Positions 36,335-45,304 of a stretch of 64,000 nucleotides of DNA are shown here, in pieces. The stretch is from NCBI RefSeq assembly GCF_011601345.1, contig NZ_JAAORB010000005.1, positions 62,001 through 126,000 on the forward strand, given 5' to 3'. Below the pieces are notes generated by a model. It had not been told where the DNA came from and did no database searches. It saw only the letters and a program-made list of their open reading frames with translations. A program made the position numbers and the translations under genes. This stretch comes from Roseovarius gahaiensis (GTDB lineage Bacteria > Pseudomonadota > Alphaproteobacteria > Rhodobacterales > Rhodobacteraceae). Numbering within the stretch: position 1 is the stretch's first letter; the number at the start of each line of letters is the position of its first letter.

Positions 36335-37501
36335 TCAGACAGATTTTTTCAGCGTTTCGATAAGATCGGTTTTTTCCCAACTAAAGCCGCCATCGGCTTC
36401 GGGCGCGCGCCCGAAATGCCCATAAGCCGCCGTTCGCTGGTAGATCGGCTTGTTGAGGTCCAGATGCTCGCGAATACCGCGCGGGGTCAGGTCCATCGAT
36501 TGACGGATGGCCTTTTCGATTTCGGCCTCGTTCGCTTGCCCGGTGCCATGGGTGTCGACGTAGATCGACAACGGCTTGGCCACACCGATGGCATAGGACA
36601 GTTGCAATGTGCACCGCTCGGCCATACCGGCGGCCACGACGTTCTTCGCCAGATAGCGCGCGGCATAGGCTGCCGAGCGGTCAACCTTGGTCGGATCCTT
36701 GCCCGAAAACGCACCGCCGCCATGCGGCGCGGCCCCGCCATAGGTATCAACGATGATCTTGCGCCCGGTCAGGCCCGCATCGCCATCGGGGCCGCCGATT
36801 ACGAAGGTGCCGGTCGGGTTGACCCACCATTCGGTTTTGTCGGTGATCCATTCCGCGGGCAGAACCTCGCGGATATACGGCTCGACGATGGCGCGGATAT
36901 CATCGCTGGTTTGATCTTCGCTTTCGTGCTGGGTGGAGAGCACGATTTGCATTACCTCGACCGGCTTGCCGTTTTCATAGCGCAGCGACAATTGGCTTTT
37001 GGCATCGGGCCGCAGCGTGGGTTCGACCCCAGATTTGCGCACCTCGGCCAGACGGCGCAGGATGGCGTGGGAAAACTGGATTGGTGCGGGCATCAGCGCA
37101 TCGGTTTCATTCGTGGCATAGCCAAACATGATGCCCTGATCCCCGGCCCCGTCGCGATCGACGCCTTGGGCGATATGGGCGGATTGTTCGTGCAGGAAGT
37201 TCAGCACATGACAGGTGTTCCAGTGGAACTTTTCCTGCTCGTATCCAATGTCGCGGATGCAATCGCGGGCGATCTGCTGGATCCGGCCCATATAGTTGCG
37301 CAGGATTTCGTGATCGGATAGCCCGACCTCACCGCCGACCACGACCATGCCGGATGTGGCAAAGGTTTCGGCCGCCACGCGGGCGTTGGGCTCCTCGGCG
37401 ATCAAGGCGTCAAGGATGGCGTCCGAAATCCGGTCACAGACCTTATCGGGGTGGCCCTCCGAAACGGATTCGGAGGTGAAGATATAATTCTGTCGGGACA
37501 T
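36335..37501 (-). CDS. metK: S-adenosylmethionine synthetase
   Basis: Makes S-adenosylmethionine from methionine and ATP. The 388-residue protein has the MetK hallmarks: [42 protein letters not shown], and the P-loop-like [19 protein letters not shown]. Start ATG 37499-37501 ([13 protein letters not shown]) lies 6 bases after a riboswitch-bound GGAGC ribosome site. Expression is predicted to fall when SAM or SAH accumulates. Confidence 0.98.
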   Translation of the reverse strand: MSRQNYIFTSESVSEGHPDKVCDRISDAILDALIAEEPNARVAAETFATSGMVVVGGEVGLSDHEILRNYMGRIQQIARDCIRDIGYEQEKFHWNTCHVLNFLHEQSAHIAQGVDRDGAGDQGIMFGYATNETDALMPAPIQFSHAILRRLAEVRKSGVEPTLRPDAKSQLSLRYENGKPVEVMQIVLSTQHESEDQTSDDIRAIVEPYIREVLPAEWITDKTEWWVNPTGTFVIGGPDGDAGLTGRKIIVDTYGGAAPHGGGAFSGKDPTKVDRSAAYAARYLAKNVVAAGMAERCTLQLSYAIGVAKPLSIYVDTHGTGQANEAEIEKAIRQSMDLTPRGIREHLDLNKPIYQRTAAYGHFGRAPEADGGFSWEKTDLIETLKKSV

Positions 37502-37507
37502 GTGTTT

Positions 37508-37554
37508 GGTGCTCCATTGATGTCTGCCGTCACGCCAGGAAGCCGTTGTGACGG
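37508..37554 (-). promoter_or_regulatory. SAM/SAH riboswitch in the metK leader
   Basis: Read on the complement, the leader has a stem CCGTCAC/GTGACGG (37548-37554 with 37527-37533), a loop containing AACGGCTTCCTGGC, a short linker and then AATGGAGCACC just before the metK ATG. This matches, from memory, the SAM/SAH riboswitch consensus (CACAACGGCUUCCUGGCGUG ... GGAGCA), where the 3' strand pairs with the loop in a pseudoknot that includes the ribosome site. The class is known upstream of metK in Rhodobacterales. Translation control is predicted. Confidence 0.93.
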
Positions 37555-37594
37555 GTTTAGCTTGGTTACGCGGGTGTCCGTGGCGCGTCAATCG

Positions 37595-39121
37595 CTATCT
37601 GGCGGGCACCCTGCGTCTGTTCCGCACAAGGCACACTGACAGCGCCAGCACAGCAAGAAGTATGGCAGGCATGTCACCCGTTCGCGCATAAAGTGTCGGC
37701 GCAAGCGGCGCGGGCAGCGGCACATCGCGCCAGCCCGCCTGCCCCAAAGGCAGCGACGCGATCACACGCCCTGCCGGGTCGATCATGGCGGAAATGCCGG
37801 TATTGGCGACGCGGATCATCGGCAAACCCTGTTCAACGCTGCGCAAACGCGCCTGCGCGAGATGCTGATAGGGGCCGGACACCTGTCCGAACCACGCGTC
37901 ATTGGTGATCAGCAACAGCATATCGGGGCGCGTGGTCGCGGCGCGCAGATCCTGCGGAAAGACGCTTTCGTAACAGATCAGCGGCAAGGCGCGGCCCAGA
38001 TCCCCCAAACCGATCACCTGCGCGCCCGGACCAGCGGAATAGCCATGCCCCTGCCGGGCAGCAAAGGCCCCGATGCCAAGGCGCTGCAACTGATCGCCAA
38101 AGGGGATGTATTCGCCAAAGGGCACAAGGTGATGTTTGTCATACACCGCGGCCACGGTGCCCGCCTGATCCAGCATCACAAGCGAATTGTAAAAGCGTCG
38201 CCCATCGCTGCGTTGCAAGCCCAACACAACCGGCACCGCGCCCGCCGCCTGCGAGATCGCATCAAAAGTGGGCTGCGCGCGGTGCAACAAAACCGGCACC
38301 GCCGTCTCCGGCCAGACGATCAGGTCAGGGCGTGGCCGGTCAGCGCCAGCAGCTGTGAAGGTGATCTGGCGATCAAAGAAGGTTTGAACATGCGCCGGAT
38401 CCCATTTCTGATGCTGGGGCGCGTTCGGCTGGACCAGCCGCACCACAGGCGCATCGGGCGGGGTATTGGGCAGCGGCGTCAGTGCCGCGCCACCCGCATA
38501 AAGCGCCGCCAGCACCACAAACGTCGCACCAGCAGACAGGCGTGGCCCGGTCAATATATGCCAAAGCGCCGATGCCCCGGACAGCGCAACCGCCGACAAG
38601 ACAAGCGCGCCACCAAGCGCGGCCCAACCAAGCCATGCGGTGTCAATCAGGGCGTGGCCGGTTTGCGCCCATGGAAAGCCCGTCAGAAGGTAAGTGCGCG
38701 CCGCCTCAGCCAGTGTCAGCGCCGCGACAAAGCCCACGGCACGCGGCCCCGTGATGCGGGCTAGCGCAAAGCCCGCCCCCCAAAACAGCGCCAGACCGCC
38801 GCTCAGCCCCACCAGCGCAAAGGGTGCCATCCAGCCGTGGCGCGCCACGTCGACCAAAAACGGCTCGACGATCCAACTGAGCGACAGCGCGAAATAGCCG
38901 GTGCCAGTGGCCCAGCCCAACACGGCGGCCCGCCGCCACCCGGCGCTCTGCGTAAAAAGGGCGTAGACCACAGCCAAGGCCGCAATGCTGAGCGGCCAAA
39001 GGCCCCAAGGCGCCTGCCCCAGCCCGGCCACAGCCCCAAGGCCCGCCGCCAGCGGCAGGCGATACCCTGCCCGTAGGGCCGCCGCGCGGCGCGCAACAGC
39101 AAGCAGACGGCTGTCAGCCAT
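37595..39121 (-). CDS. lnt: Apolipoprotein N-acyltransferase
   Basis: Adds the third acyl chain to lipoproteins in the inner membrane. The 508-residue protein has about six N-terminal helices and a C-terminal nitrilase-fold domain with the Glu-Lys-Cys triad: Glu in VWPETAVP, Lys in DKHHLVPFGEYIPFGD and Cys in ICYESVFP. Length is typical. The ATG overlaps the corC stop by 8 bases. The window contains several lipoproteins that would be its substrates. Confidence 0.95.
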   Translation of the reverse strand: MADSRLLAVARRAAALRAGYRLPLAAGLGAVAGLGQAPWGLWPLSIAALAVVYALFTQSAGWRRAAVLGWATGTGYFALSLSWIVEPFLVDVARHGWMAPFALVGLSGGLALFWGAGFALARITGPRAVGFVAALTLAEAARTYLLTGFPWAQTGHALIDTAWLGWAALGGALVLSAVALSGASALWHILTGPRLSAGATFVVLAALYAGGAALTPLPNTPPDAPVVRLVQPNAPQHQKWDPAHVQTFFDRQITFTAAGADRPRPDLIVWPETAVPVLLHRAQPTFDAISQAAGAVPVVLGLQRSDGRRFYNSLVMLDQAGTVAAVYDKHHLVPFGEYIPFGDQLQRLGIGAFAARQGHGYSAGPGAQVIGLGDLGRALPLICYESVFPQDLRAATTRPDMLLLITNDAWFGQVSGPYQHLAQARLRSVEQGLPMIRVANTGISAMIDPAGRVIASLPLGQAGWRDVPLPAPLAPTLYARTGDMPAILLAVLALSVCLVRNRRRVPAR

Positions 39122-40013
39122 CCGTATGGCCGGGCAGACGCACGCGCAGGCGCTTGATGCGACGGGGGTCGGCCTCCATCACCTCGATCACCGCGCCCGA
39201 GGGGTGTTCTACCACCTCACCGCGCACCGGCACACGCCCCAACAGCATAAAGACCAGCCCACCCAACGTGTCGATTTCTTCTTCGTCCACCTCTTCGGTG
39301 TCGGTCAGGGACAGACCGATTTCCTGTTCGAACTCATCCAGCGGGGTTTTGGCGACGGCCAGATAGCAGCCCGGGCTTTCGCGGGTGTAATACTGATCGT
39401 CGTCGACATCGTGTTCGTCTTCGATTTCACCGACGACCTGTTCGATCAGGTCTTCGATGGTCACCAGCCCGTCCACACCGCCATATTCGTCGATCACCAG
39501 CGCCATATGCCGCCGTTCCGCCTGCATTTTTTGCAACAGCACGCCAATGGGCATGGACGGCGGAACGAACAGCAAAGGCCGCAGCATCTGTTTCAGGCAA
39601 AAGTCGGATTTGGCCGCCTGCCCGTTAAAGCCGTGGCGCAGGGCAAAATCCTTGAGGTGGATCATGCCGATCGGCGTATCAAGCGTGCCGTCATAGACCG
39701 GAAGGCGGCTCATGCCGCTGTCGCGAAAGAGATCGACAAGGTCGTCCTTGCTGACGTTTACCGGGGCCGAGACGATCTCGGCCTTGGGAATGGCCACATC
39801 CTCGACCGCCATATCCCGCAGGTTACGCAGGCCCGGCACGGCATGCTGCACCGGATGGTCGGCCTGATCTTCGGCACCTTCGGTTCCGTCGGTGGGGCTG
39901 AACGCCCCGATGATCCGGCGGAAAAACCCGCCCTGATCCTCGTCTTCATCATGCCCGGTGTCGGACTGCGCGCTGTGCGCCGCGATAGAGGAGTCGTCTG
40001 TACTGTCGCCCAT
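39114..40013 (-). CDS. CBS-pair transporter-associated protein (CorC/HlyC family)
   Basis: A 299-residue soluble protein with an acidic N-terminus, a tandem CBS module at about residues 75-200 (VAIPKAEIVSAPVNVSKDDLVD; ALVIDEYGGVDGLVTIEDLIEQ, then VVGEIEDEHD) and a CorC_HlyC C-terminal domain (LGGLVFMLLGRVPVRGEVVEH). No membrane DUF21 domain is present. The family is linked to magnesium/cobalt efflux, though its role is poorly defined. Between ybeY and lnt, as in many proteobacteria. Confidence 0.92.
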   Translation of the reverse strand: MGDSTDDSSIAAHSAQSDTGHDEDEDQGGFFRRIIGAFSPTDGTEGAEDQADHPVQHAVPGLRNLRDMAVEDVAIPKAEIVSAPVNVSKDDLVDLFRDSGMSRLPVYDGTLDTPIGMIHLKDFALRHGFNGQAAKSDFCLKQMLRPLLFVPPSMPIGVLLQKMQAERRHMALVIDEYGGVDGLVTIEDLIEQVVGEIEDEHDVDDDQYYTRESPGCYLAVAKTPLDEFEQEIGLSLTDTEEVDEEEIDTLGGLVFMLLGRVPVRGEVVEHPSGAVIEVMEADPRRIKRLRVRLPGHTDG

Positions 40014-40063
40014 TTTCTCTTTTTCCAGTGGTCACAAAGGCCGTCATCGGGCCTGCTACGATG

Positions 40064-40561
40064 CTAATATGGGTCATCAACCCCGAGTTTGCCAAGTATG
40101 GCCACCTCGGTTTCTTCCATCAAGGTGGCATCTTGGTCACGGATATGGTCGTAGCCCAGCAAATGCAGCACCGCGTGCACGATCAAATGGGTGATATGAT
40201 CGGTACTTGGTTTGCCGGCCTCCTGCGCCTCGCGCTGGCAGGTGTCAAAGGCGATGGCAATGTCCCCCAGATGCGACGGCCCCTTGCCGCCCTCTGGCGT
40301 GGGCGGCGCGGGAGGGTGACCCGGCGTGTCGGGGCCGAGGTCATCCTCGGGCCAACTGAGCACATTGGTGGGCTGGGGCTTGCCACGGAAATCCGCGTTG
40401 AGCGTGGCAATCCGCACATCATCGCAGCCCAGCACCGCGATCTCCCATAGGGCGGGGTCCAGTGACAGGTGCCGCAACGTGGCCTGCGCCGCGCGTTCGG
40501 CCAAGGCGGGCAGATCGGCGGTTTGCCAGCGGTCGTCTTCGATGATCGTGTCGGTCAGCAT
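40064..40561 (-). CDS. ybeY: rRNA maturation endoribonuclease
   Basis: Processes the 3' end of 16S rRNA and helps ribosome quality control. The 165-residue protein has the zinc motif HxxxHxxxxxH in HLIVHAVLHLLGYDHI and the RIATLNADFRGKPQPTNVLSWP block. It lies between phoH and corC. A hairpin repeat separates it from phoH. Confidence 0.95.
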   Translation of the reverse strand: MLTDTIIEDDRWQTADLPALAERAAQATLRHLSLDPALWEIAVLGCDDVRIATLNADFRGKPQPTNVLSWPEDDLGPDTPGHPPAPPTPEGGKGPSHLGDIAIAFDTCQREAQEAGKPSTDHITHLIVHAVLHLLGYDHIRDQDATLMEETEVAILGKLGVDDPY

Positions 40562-40571
40562 ATGGCCTGTC

Positions 40572-40621
40572 GCCGGGGGCCAGCCCCCGGACCCCCGGGA
40601 TATTTCAAAACAGAAGAAGGG
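40572..40621 (-). repeat. Dispersed hairpin repeat, copy A (phoH-ybeY gap)
   Basis: On the complement it reads CCCTTCTTCTGTTTTGAAAT then ATCCCGGGGG, followed by a CCGGGGG-CCAG-CCCCCGG hairpin (40573-40590). The same layout occurs at 63507-63559 on the other strand. It sits in the mRNA leader of ybeY. Confidence 0.75.
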
Positions 40622-40631
40622 CAGGTTTGTG

Positions 40632-40645
40632 CCCCTGCGCAGGGG
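40632..40645. other. Perfect palindrome after phoH
   Basis: CCCCTGCGCAGGGG lies 2 bases beyond the phoH stop. It might form a weak terminator or mRNA-end hairpin; it lacks a T-run. Confidence 0.4.
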
Positions 40646-40647
40646 GT

Positions 40648-41664
40648 TTACCCGGTTGCGCTGTCGGCCTCATACGCTTCGATGATCGCGGCGACAAGAG
40701 GATGGCGCACCACGTCGCGCGCCGTGAAATAATTGAAGGCGATGTTGGGGATATGCCGCAGCAGGCGTTCGGCGTCATGCAGGCCGCTGGTGACGCCGCG
40801 CGGCAGGTCGACCTGGCTGCGATCGCCGGTGATCACCATGCGCGAGCCTTCGCCCAGCCGTGTGAGAAACATTTTCATCTGCATCGAGGTGGCGTTCTGC
40901 GCCTCGTCAAGCACGACAAAGGCATTGGCCAATGTGCGGCCTCGCATGAACGCCAGCGGCGCGATTTCGATGCGTTTTTCCTCGATCAGTTTGGCCAGTT
41001 GCTTGCCCGGCAGGAAATCGTTCAGCGCATCGTAAAGCGGCTGCATGTAGGGGTCGACCTTGTCTTTCATGTCGCCGGGAAGATAGCCCAGCTTTTCGCC
41101 CGCTTCGACCGCGGGGCGCGACAGGATGATGCGATCGACATGGCCTTCGATAAACATCGACACGCCCACCGCGACGGCCAGATAGGTTTTGCCGGTGCCG
41201 GCCGGGCCGATGCCAAAGGCCAGCTCATTGCCGAACAGCGATTGCACATAGGCCTTTTGCGCATCGGTGCGCGGTTCCACCAGTTTTTTTCGGGTCTTGA
41301 TTTCAACCCGGCCACCCTTGAACATTTCCAGTTGGTCGCCGTCGCGCGTGCCGGATTCGACAGTGTCGTTCCCCATGCGCAATTCGCGGTCGACATCGGC
41401 TGATTCGACGGCCTTGCCGGTTTCAAGCCGCTGGTAGAGGGCGCGCAGCACCTCGACCGCCGTGATCGTTTCGGCTTCACTGCCAATAACAACCAGTTGA
41501 TTGCCCCGGCGCAGGATCTGAACGCCCAACGTGCGTTCGATATCGGCTAGATTGCGGTCATACTCGCCGCAGAGATCAATCAGCAAGCGGTTATCGGGGA
41601 ATTCGACGGCCTGTTCGTGCAATGTCTCGGGGCCGGACGGCGGGGGCAGCTGGGTCGTGACCAA
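40648..41664 (-). CDS. phoH: PhoH-family ATPase
   Basis: A 338-residue PhoH-like P-loop ATPase: N-terminal KH-like region (LIDLCGEYDRNLADIERTLGVQ), Walker A GPAGTGKT, and Walker B/sensor in FVVLDEAQNATSMQMKMFLTR. Linked to RNA metabolism together with YbeY. The start is unusual: TTG at 41662-41664, immediately preceded by an in-frame TGA but with AGGAG 7 bases upstream, so no longer start is possible. Confidence 0.93.
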   Translation of the reverse strand: MVTTQLPPPSGPETLHEQAVEFPDNRLLIDLCGEYDRNLADIERTLGVQILRRGNQLVVIGSEAETITAVEVLRALYQRLETGKAVESADVDRELRMGNDTVESGTRDGDQLEMFKGGRVEIKTRKKLVEPRTDAQKAYVQSLFGNELAFGIGPAGTGKTYLAVAVGVSMFIEGHVDRIILSRPAVEAGEKLGYLPGDMKDKVDPYMQPLYDALNDFLPGKQLAKLIEEKRIEIAPLAFMRGRTLANAFVVLDEAQNATSMQMKMFLTRLGEGSRMVITGDRSQVDLPRGVTSGLHDAERLLRHIPNIAFNYFTARDVVRHPLVAAIIEAYEADSATG

Positions 41665-41755
41665 TCAGTTCTCCTGCGCAAAGGTTCAAGGATGAGCGTG
41701 CCAAGTTGCCGGGTCCGGCGCAAGCACGGGATGCGATTTGTCATGGATATGAGAC

Positions 41756-41786
41756 AAAAAAAGCCGCAGGCAATAAACCTGCGGCT
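41756..41786 (-). terminator. Rho-independent terminator after the small lipoprotein gene
   Basis: GCCGCAGG (41763-41770) and CCTGCGGC (41778-41785) make an 8-base-pair stem with a 7-base loop. On the complement it is followed by TTTTTTT. It ends leftward transcription of the OmpA/lipoprotein pair, 25 bases after the lipoprotein stop, and insulates phoH. Confidence 0.88.
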
Positions 41787-41810
41787 GATTTCCTGTCATC
41801 TTTGGACCTA

Positions 41811-42116
41811 TCACAAGGGATCGCCAAACAAGCTAGTGGACCCGCCTTTGAAATCCCCCGTCGCGACGGTGGGCGGCGCGGTGCCGGAACACACAGGCTT
41901 GCCGTATTTATCCAGACGCTGCGACAGGTAGCCTTCGACGCCATCATCAATGATCCAGTGATCGCAACCGTTGGGATCAACCCAGATCCCGGCTTGAAGT
42001 TGGCTGAGATGTTTTTTGTCAAACATCTGTCTATCTACGGTTTTGTCCGGTCCGGCATCACATGCCGCCAAAAGCCCCAGAACGGGGAAGACGCTAAAAA
42101 ATTTAACCAGTTTCAT
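41811..42116 (-). CDS. Small lipoprotein sharing a module with the adjacent OmpA protein
   Basis: A 101-residue lipoprotein (KLVKFFSVFPVLGLLAACDAG, lipobox LAAC). The mature part carries the segment IWVDPNGCDHWIIDDGVEGY, then LSQ and GKPVC, near-identical to a segment in the neighbouring OmpA-like protein. ATG 42114-42116 has AAGGGG upstream. The two Cys of the module could form a disulphide. Function is unknown; envelope role and co-expression with the OmpA gene (11-base gap) are inferred. Confidence 0.85.
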   Translation of the reverse strand: MKLVKFFSVFPVLGLLAACDAGPDKTVDRQMFDKKHLSQLQAGIWVDPNGCDHWIIDDGVEGYLSQRLDKYGKPVCSGTAPPTVATGDFKGGSTSLFGDPL

Positions 42117-42127
42117 CAGTATTCCCC

Positions 42128-42704
42128 TTAGCGCCAGCACATGATTTCAACGCGACGGTTTTGCGCCATCCCGTCAGCCGTGTTGTTGGATGCCTTTGGC
42201 ATGCGTTCGCCGTATCCCCGGACATCCGCAATCCGAGCGCCCATCTTACGGGCGACGCCAGCAACGGCATTGGCCCGGCGATACGAGAGTTTCATGTTGT
42301 ATTCATCCGATGCGCGGCTGTCGGTGTGGCCTACGATCGTGTATGATACAGCTTGGGTCTGCTGGAAAAAGTTTTGCAGGCTTTGCTGCGCCGAACTGCT
42401 GAGCCGAGCACTGTCGGTTGCGAAATATTGATCGGTGTTCAAGGTGCCGCAGTGATTCATGGTGCGGCACACCGGGATGCCTTGCCGGTTGACATGCGGC
42501 GACATGTAGCCTTCTACACCGTCATCCATGACCCAGTGTTCACACCCGTCCGGGTCCACCCAGATCGTGGGAACGTAGCGTTCGCCCTTGATCACGCGTT
42601 GCCCCCTGCTGTGCCAGCCCGGCCTCGGCCATGGCCGCAAGCCCAAGGGCGACGGCAGCAAGCCCCCCCAGAACGCGGGATATTGAAATTGAATTCACTT
42701 TCAT
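42128..42704 (-). pseudogene. OmpA-like envelope protein, frame broken by an extra G
   Basis: The reading frame begins at ATG 42702-42704 (MKVNSISISRVLGGLAAVAL, a signal peptide to about LAQQG). At a run of five C on the + strand (42602-42606) it shifts. Removing one base joins it to VIKGERYVPTIWVDPDGCEH and gives a 191-residue protein. The C-terminal 110 residues are an OmpA/peptidoglycan-binding domain (YTIVGHTDSRASDEYNMKLS; RANAVAGVARKMG; GYGERMPKASNN). As written, the first frame stops at 42540. May be a sequence error in the homopolymer or a real mutation. Confidence 0.85.
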
Positions 42705-42809
42705 AATGGTACCGCCCCTTTTCACCAGTTCCCCCATTTGCCCGGCGCCGATGCCACAATCATCTTTTACGCCAGCTTATCCAAATAGTTTAGCAACTTT
42801 AGATTTAAT

Positions 42810-42825
42810 GTGAAGGAAAATTCAC
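42810..42825. promoter_or_regulatory. Inverted repeat upstream of the OmpA-like gene
   Basis: GTGAA-GGAAAA-TTCAC lies in an AT-rich part of the 217-base gap between miaB and the OmpA-like gene, about 106 bases before the OmpA start. A plausible operator or promoter-region element; the regulator is unknown. No gene is seen in the gap. Confidence 0.35.
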
Positions 42826-42921
42826 TAGATATTGTGTCGTATCTGGAAACAGTGCCAAGGTGGTGGTTTGACCGCCGGCGCATTCGGCGCAAGATCTGCG
42901 CGCGGCGCGCCATTAAGACAA

Positions 42922-44250
42922 TCAGCCGACCAGACGGCCCGCCAAGGAATTCGAGCCGCTTTCGGTGATTTCCACCCGCGCCAGATCCCCCGGTTTCAGG
43001 TTGCACTCGGCCACGTGCACAGCGTGCAAGTAGTCGGATTTCCCAACCATCTGCCCCGGCAAGCGGCCCGGCTTTTCAAACAACACGCCCACCGTGCGCC
43101 CAACCATCGCATCTTGAATGGCGCGCTGGTGATGGGTGATCCGGTCTTGCAAGCGGTGCAGGCGCTCGGTTTTCACGTCTTCGTCCAGTTGCGCGCGCTC
43201 GGCCGCCGGGGTGCCGGGCCGAGTGGAGTATTTGAAGGAATAGGCGTAGCCGTATTTGACCTCTTCAATCAGGTCCATGGTGGCCTGAAAATCCGCTTCG
43301 GTCTCTTCCGGGAAGCCAACGATAAAATCACCCGACATCAAGATGTCAGGACGCGCAGCGCGAATGCGTTCGATCAGGCGGATATACGCGTCGGCGGTGT
43401 GTTTGCGGTTCATCCGCTTGAGGATGCGGTCACTGCCCGATTGCACCGGCAAGTGCAGGTAAGGCATGAGTTTTTCACAGGTGCCGTGCGCCTCGATCAG
43501 GTCATCGGTCATGTCGTTGGGATGCGAGGTTGTAAAGCGGATACGCTGCAGCCCGTCGATCTTGTTCAACTCCCAGATCAGCCGCGCCAGCGACCAGTCC
43601 GAGCCATCGGGGCCAGCACCATGATAGGCGTTCACGTTCTGGCCCAGCAGGGTGATTTCGCGCACGCCGCGATCCACCAGTTCGCGGGCTTCATCCACGA
43701 TCCGGGCGGCGGGGCGGCTGGCCTCGGCACCGCGGGTGTAGGGCACCACGCAGAAGGCGCAGAATTTATCACAGCCCTCCTGCACGGTCAGGAATGCGGT
43801 GGGGCCACGCTTGGCCTTGGGGCCACGGGTTTTCAGCGCCTCGAACTTATCATCAAGCGGAAAGTCGGTATCGAGCGCCTTTTCCCCCGCACGCGTCTTG
43901 GCCTCCATCTGCGGCAGACGGTGGTAGGATTGCGGGCCGACGACCAGATCGACCAGCGGCTGGCGGCGCATGATCTCTTGCCCCTCGGCCTGTGCGACGC
44001 AGCCCGCCACACCGATTTTCAGATCCGGGTTTTCATCTTTCAACACGCGGAACCGGCCCAGTTCGGAATAGACCTTTTCCGCCGCCTTCTCGCGGATGTG
44101 GCAGGTGTTGAGCAAGATCATGTCGGCGTCATCGGGGCTATCGGTTTCGATATAGCCCGCGCCACCCATGGCCTCGGCCATGCGTTCACTGTCATAGACA
44201 TTCATCTGGCAGCCATAGGTCTTGATGAACAGCTTTTTGGGGTCCGACAT
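42922..44250 (-). CDS. miaB: tRNA-2-methylthio-N6-isopentenyladenosine methylthiotransferase
   Basis: Radical-SAM enzyme that adds a methylthio group to i6A37 of tRNA. The 442-residue protein has the UPF0004 domain ([17 protein letters not shown]), the radical-SAM cluster CxxxCxxC in [16 protein letters not shown], and a C-terminal TRAM domain ([14 protein letters not shown]). Length is normal. It lies upstream of phoH/ybeY on the same strand, as in many proteobacteria, but the OmpA/lipoprotein pair intervenes. Confidence 0.97.
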   Translation of the reverse strand: MSDPKKLFIKTYGCQMNVYDSERMAEAMGGAGYIETDSPDDADMILLNTCHIREKAAEKVYSELGRFRVLKDENPDLKIGVAGCVAQAEGQEIMRRQPLVDLVVGPQSYHRLPQMEAKTRAGEKALDTDFPLDDKFEALKTRGPKAKRGPTAFLTVQEGCDKFCAFCVVPYTRGAEASRPAARIVDEARELVDRGVREITLLGQNVNAYHGAGPDGSDWSLARLIWELNKIDGLQRIRFTTSHPNDMTDDLIEAHGTCEKLMPYLHLPVQSGSDRILKRMNRKHTADAYIRLIERIRAARPDILMSGDFIVGFPEETEADFQATMDLIEEVKYGYAYSFKYSTRPGTPAAERAQLDEDVKTERLHRLQDRITHHQRAIQDAMVGRTVGVLFEKPGRLPGQMVGKSDYLHAVHVAECNLKPGDLARVEITESGSNSLAGRLVG

Positions 44251-44355
44251 GCGCGCAGTTCCTGCCTTGTTACAAGGCCGCGTCCTACATCATGTCGGGG
44301 GTGTCTTGCAATGCGCACCGAATTGCCCGACTTTACCAAAAAAGCGGGAATACAG

Positions 44356-45228
44356 ATGCAGTTTGACAGTCTTGATGACTTTGTAGCGCGCGGCGCAGAC
44401 ACGGCGCTTGCCAAAGGGCCTGTCGCGATTGTGCTGATCGAGGACGATATCGAGGTGAACAGCACGCTGCGCCACCATTTGGATTGCGGCTTTGCGTCGG
44501 TGCTGGCCCTGATGCCCGAGGGGTTTGTCTTGGCCGAAGATGTCGCCGCAAAGGTGCATCGCGTCACCCACAGTGTTGTGGCGACCGGCGATTTCGCCGG
44601 GGCCGTCAACCAGATCATCAAGGCTGCGCCGGGGCTGTGGATGTATTACTGTTTCAACGGCGAATACTTGTTCTATCCGTATTGTGAAACCCGCACCGTG
44701 GGCGAGATGCTGACCTTCCACACCGAAGAGCGGCGCGACGCGATGCTGAGCTATGTGGTTGATCTCTATGCCGGGGATCTGGGCCGCTATCCCGATGCGG
44801 TCTCGCTGGAAGACGCGCATATGGACAAATCGGGCTATTACGCGCTGGCGCGCAACGACCCGGACAATCACAACCACCCCAAGGACCGGCAACTGGATTT
44901 CTACGGCGGGCTGCGCTGGCGCTATGAGGAACATATCCCCGCCCCGCGCCGCAAGATCGACCGGATCGCCCTGTTCAAGGCCAAACCCGGCCTGACCCTG
45001 CGCGACGATCACACGTTTTCCGATGAAGAATACAACACCTATGCCTGCCCGTGGCACAACAACCTGACCGCAGCCATCGCCTCGTTTCGCACCGCCAAGG
45101 CGCTCAAGCGCAACCCCGGCTCGACCTTCGATATCGATACCTTCAAGTGGCACAACTCCACCCGGTTCGACTGGCATTCGCGCCAATTGCTGGATCTGGG
45201 ATTGATGGAACCGGGCCAGTGGTTCTGA
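44356..45228 (+). CDS. Glycosyltransferase family 2-like protein
   Basis: A 290-residue soluble protein from ATG 44356 (MQFDSLDDFVARGADTALAK); ATG 44311 would add 15 residues. The start of a nucleotide-sugar-type fold is suggested by VAIVLIEDDIEVNSTLRHHL and YYCFNGEYLFYPYCETRTVG. Many His/Asp/Trp residues follow (DNHNHPKDRQLDFYGGLRWR; YACPWHNNL). This resembles proteins annotated glycosyltransferase family 2 in Roseobacters; the substrate is unknown and the assignment tentative. Divergent from miaB. Confidence 0.65.
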   Translation: MQFDSLDDFVARGADTALAKGPVAIVLIEDDIEVNSTLRHHLDCGFASVLALMPEGFVLAEDVAAKVHRVTHSVVATGDFAGAVNQIIKAAPGLWMYYCFNGEYLFYPYCETRTVGEMLTFHTEERRDAMLSYVVDLYAGDLGRYPDAVSLEDAHMDKSGYYALARNDPDNHNHPKDRQLDFYGGLRWRYEEHIPAPRRKIDRIALFKAKPGLTLRDDHTFSDEEYNTYACPWHNNLTAAIASFRTAKALKRNPGSTFDIDTFKWHNSTRFDWHSRQLLDLGLMEPGQWF

Positions 45229-45304
45229 GCCAGCCTTGTCCGGCCAGCATGCAACCGTTGGTCAGACAGATGCACGACCCAACGGACTGACCAGCAGGGT
45301 GTAA

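Noticed and set aside
42767-43006. 79-codon complement-strand open frame in the miaB-OmpA gap
   Set aside because: It overlaps the miaB 3' end and has no signal, domain or ribosome site; the AT-rich gap is better read as a promoter region.
42832-44310. Long + strand open frame running into the glycosyltransferase-like gene
   Set aside because: It lies antisense to miaB, whose motifs are certain. The composition is a shadow of that gene, and the real + strand gene begins at 44356 (or 44311).
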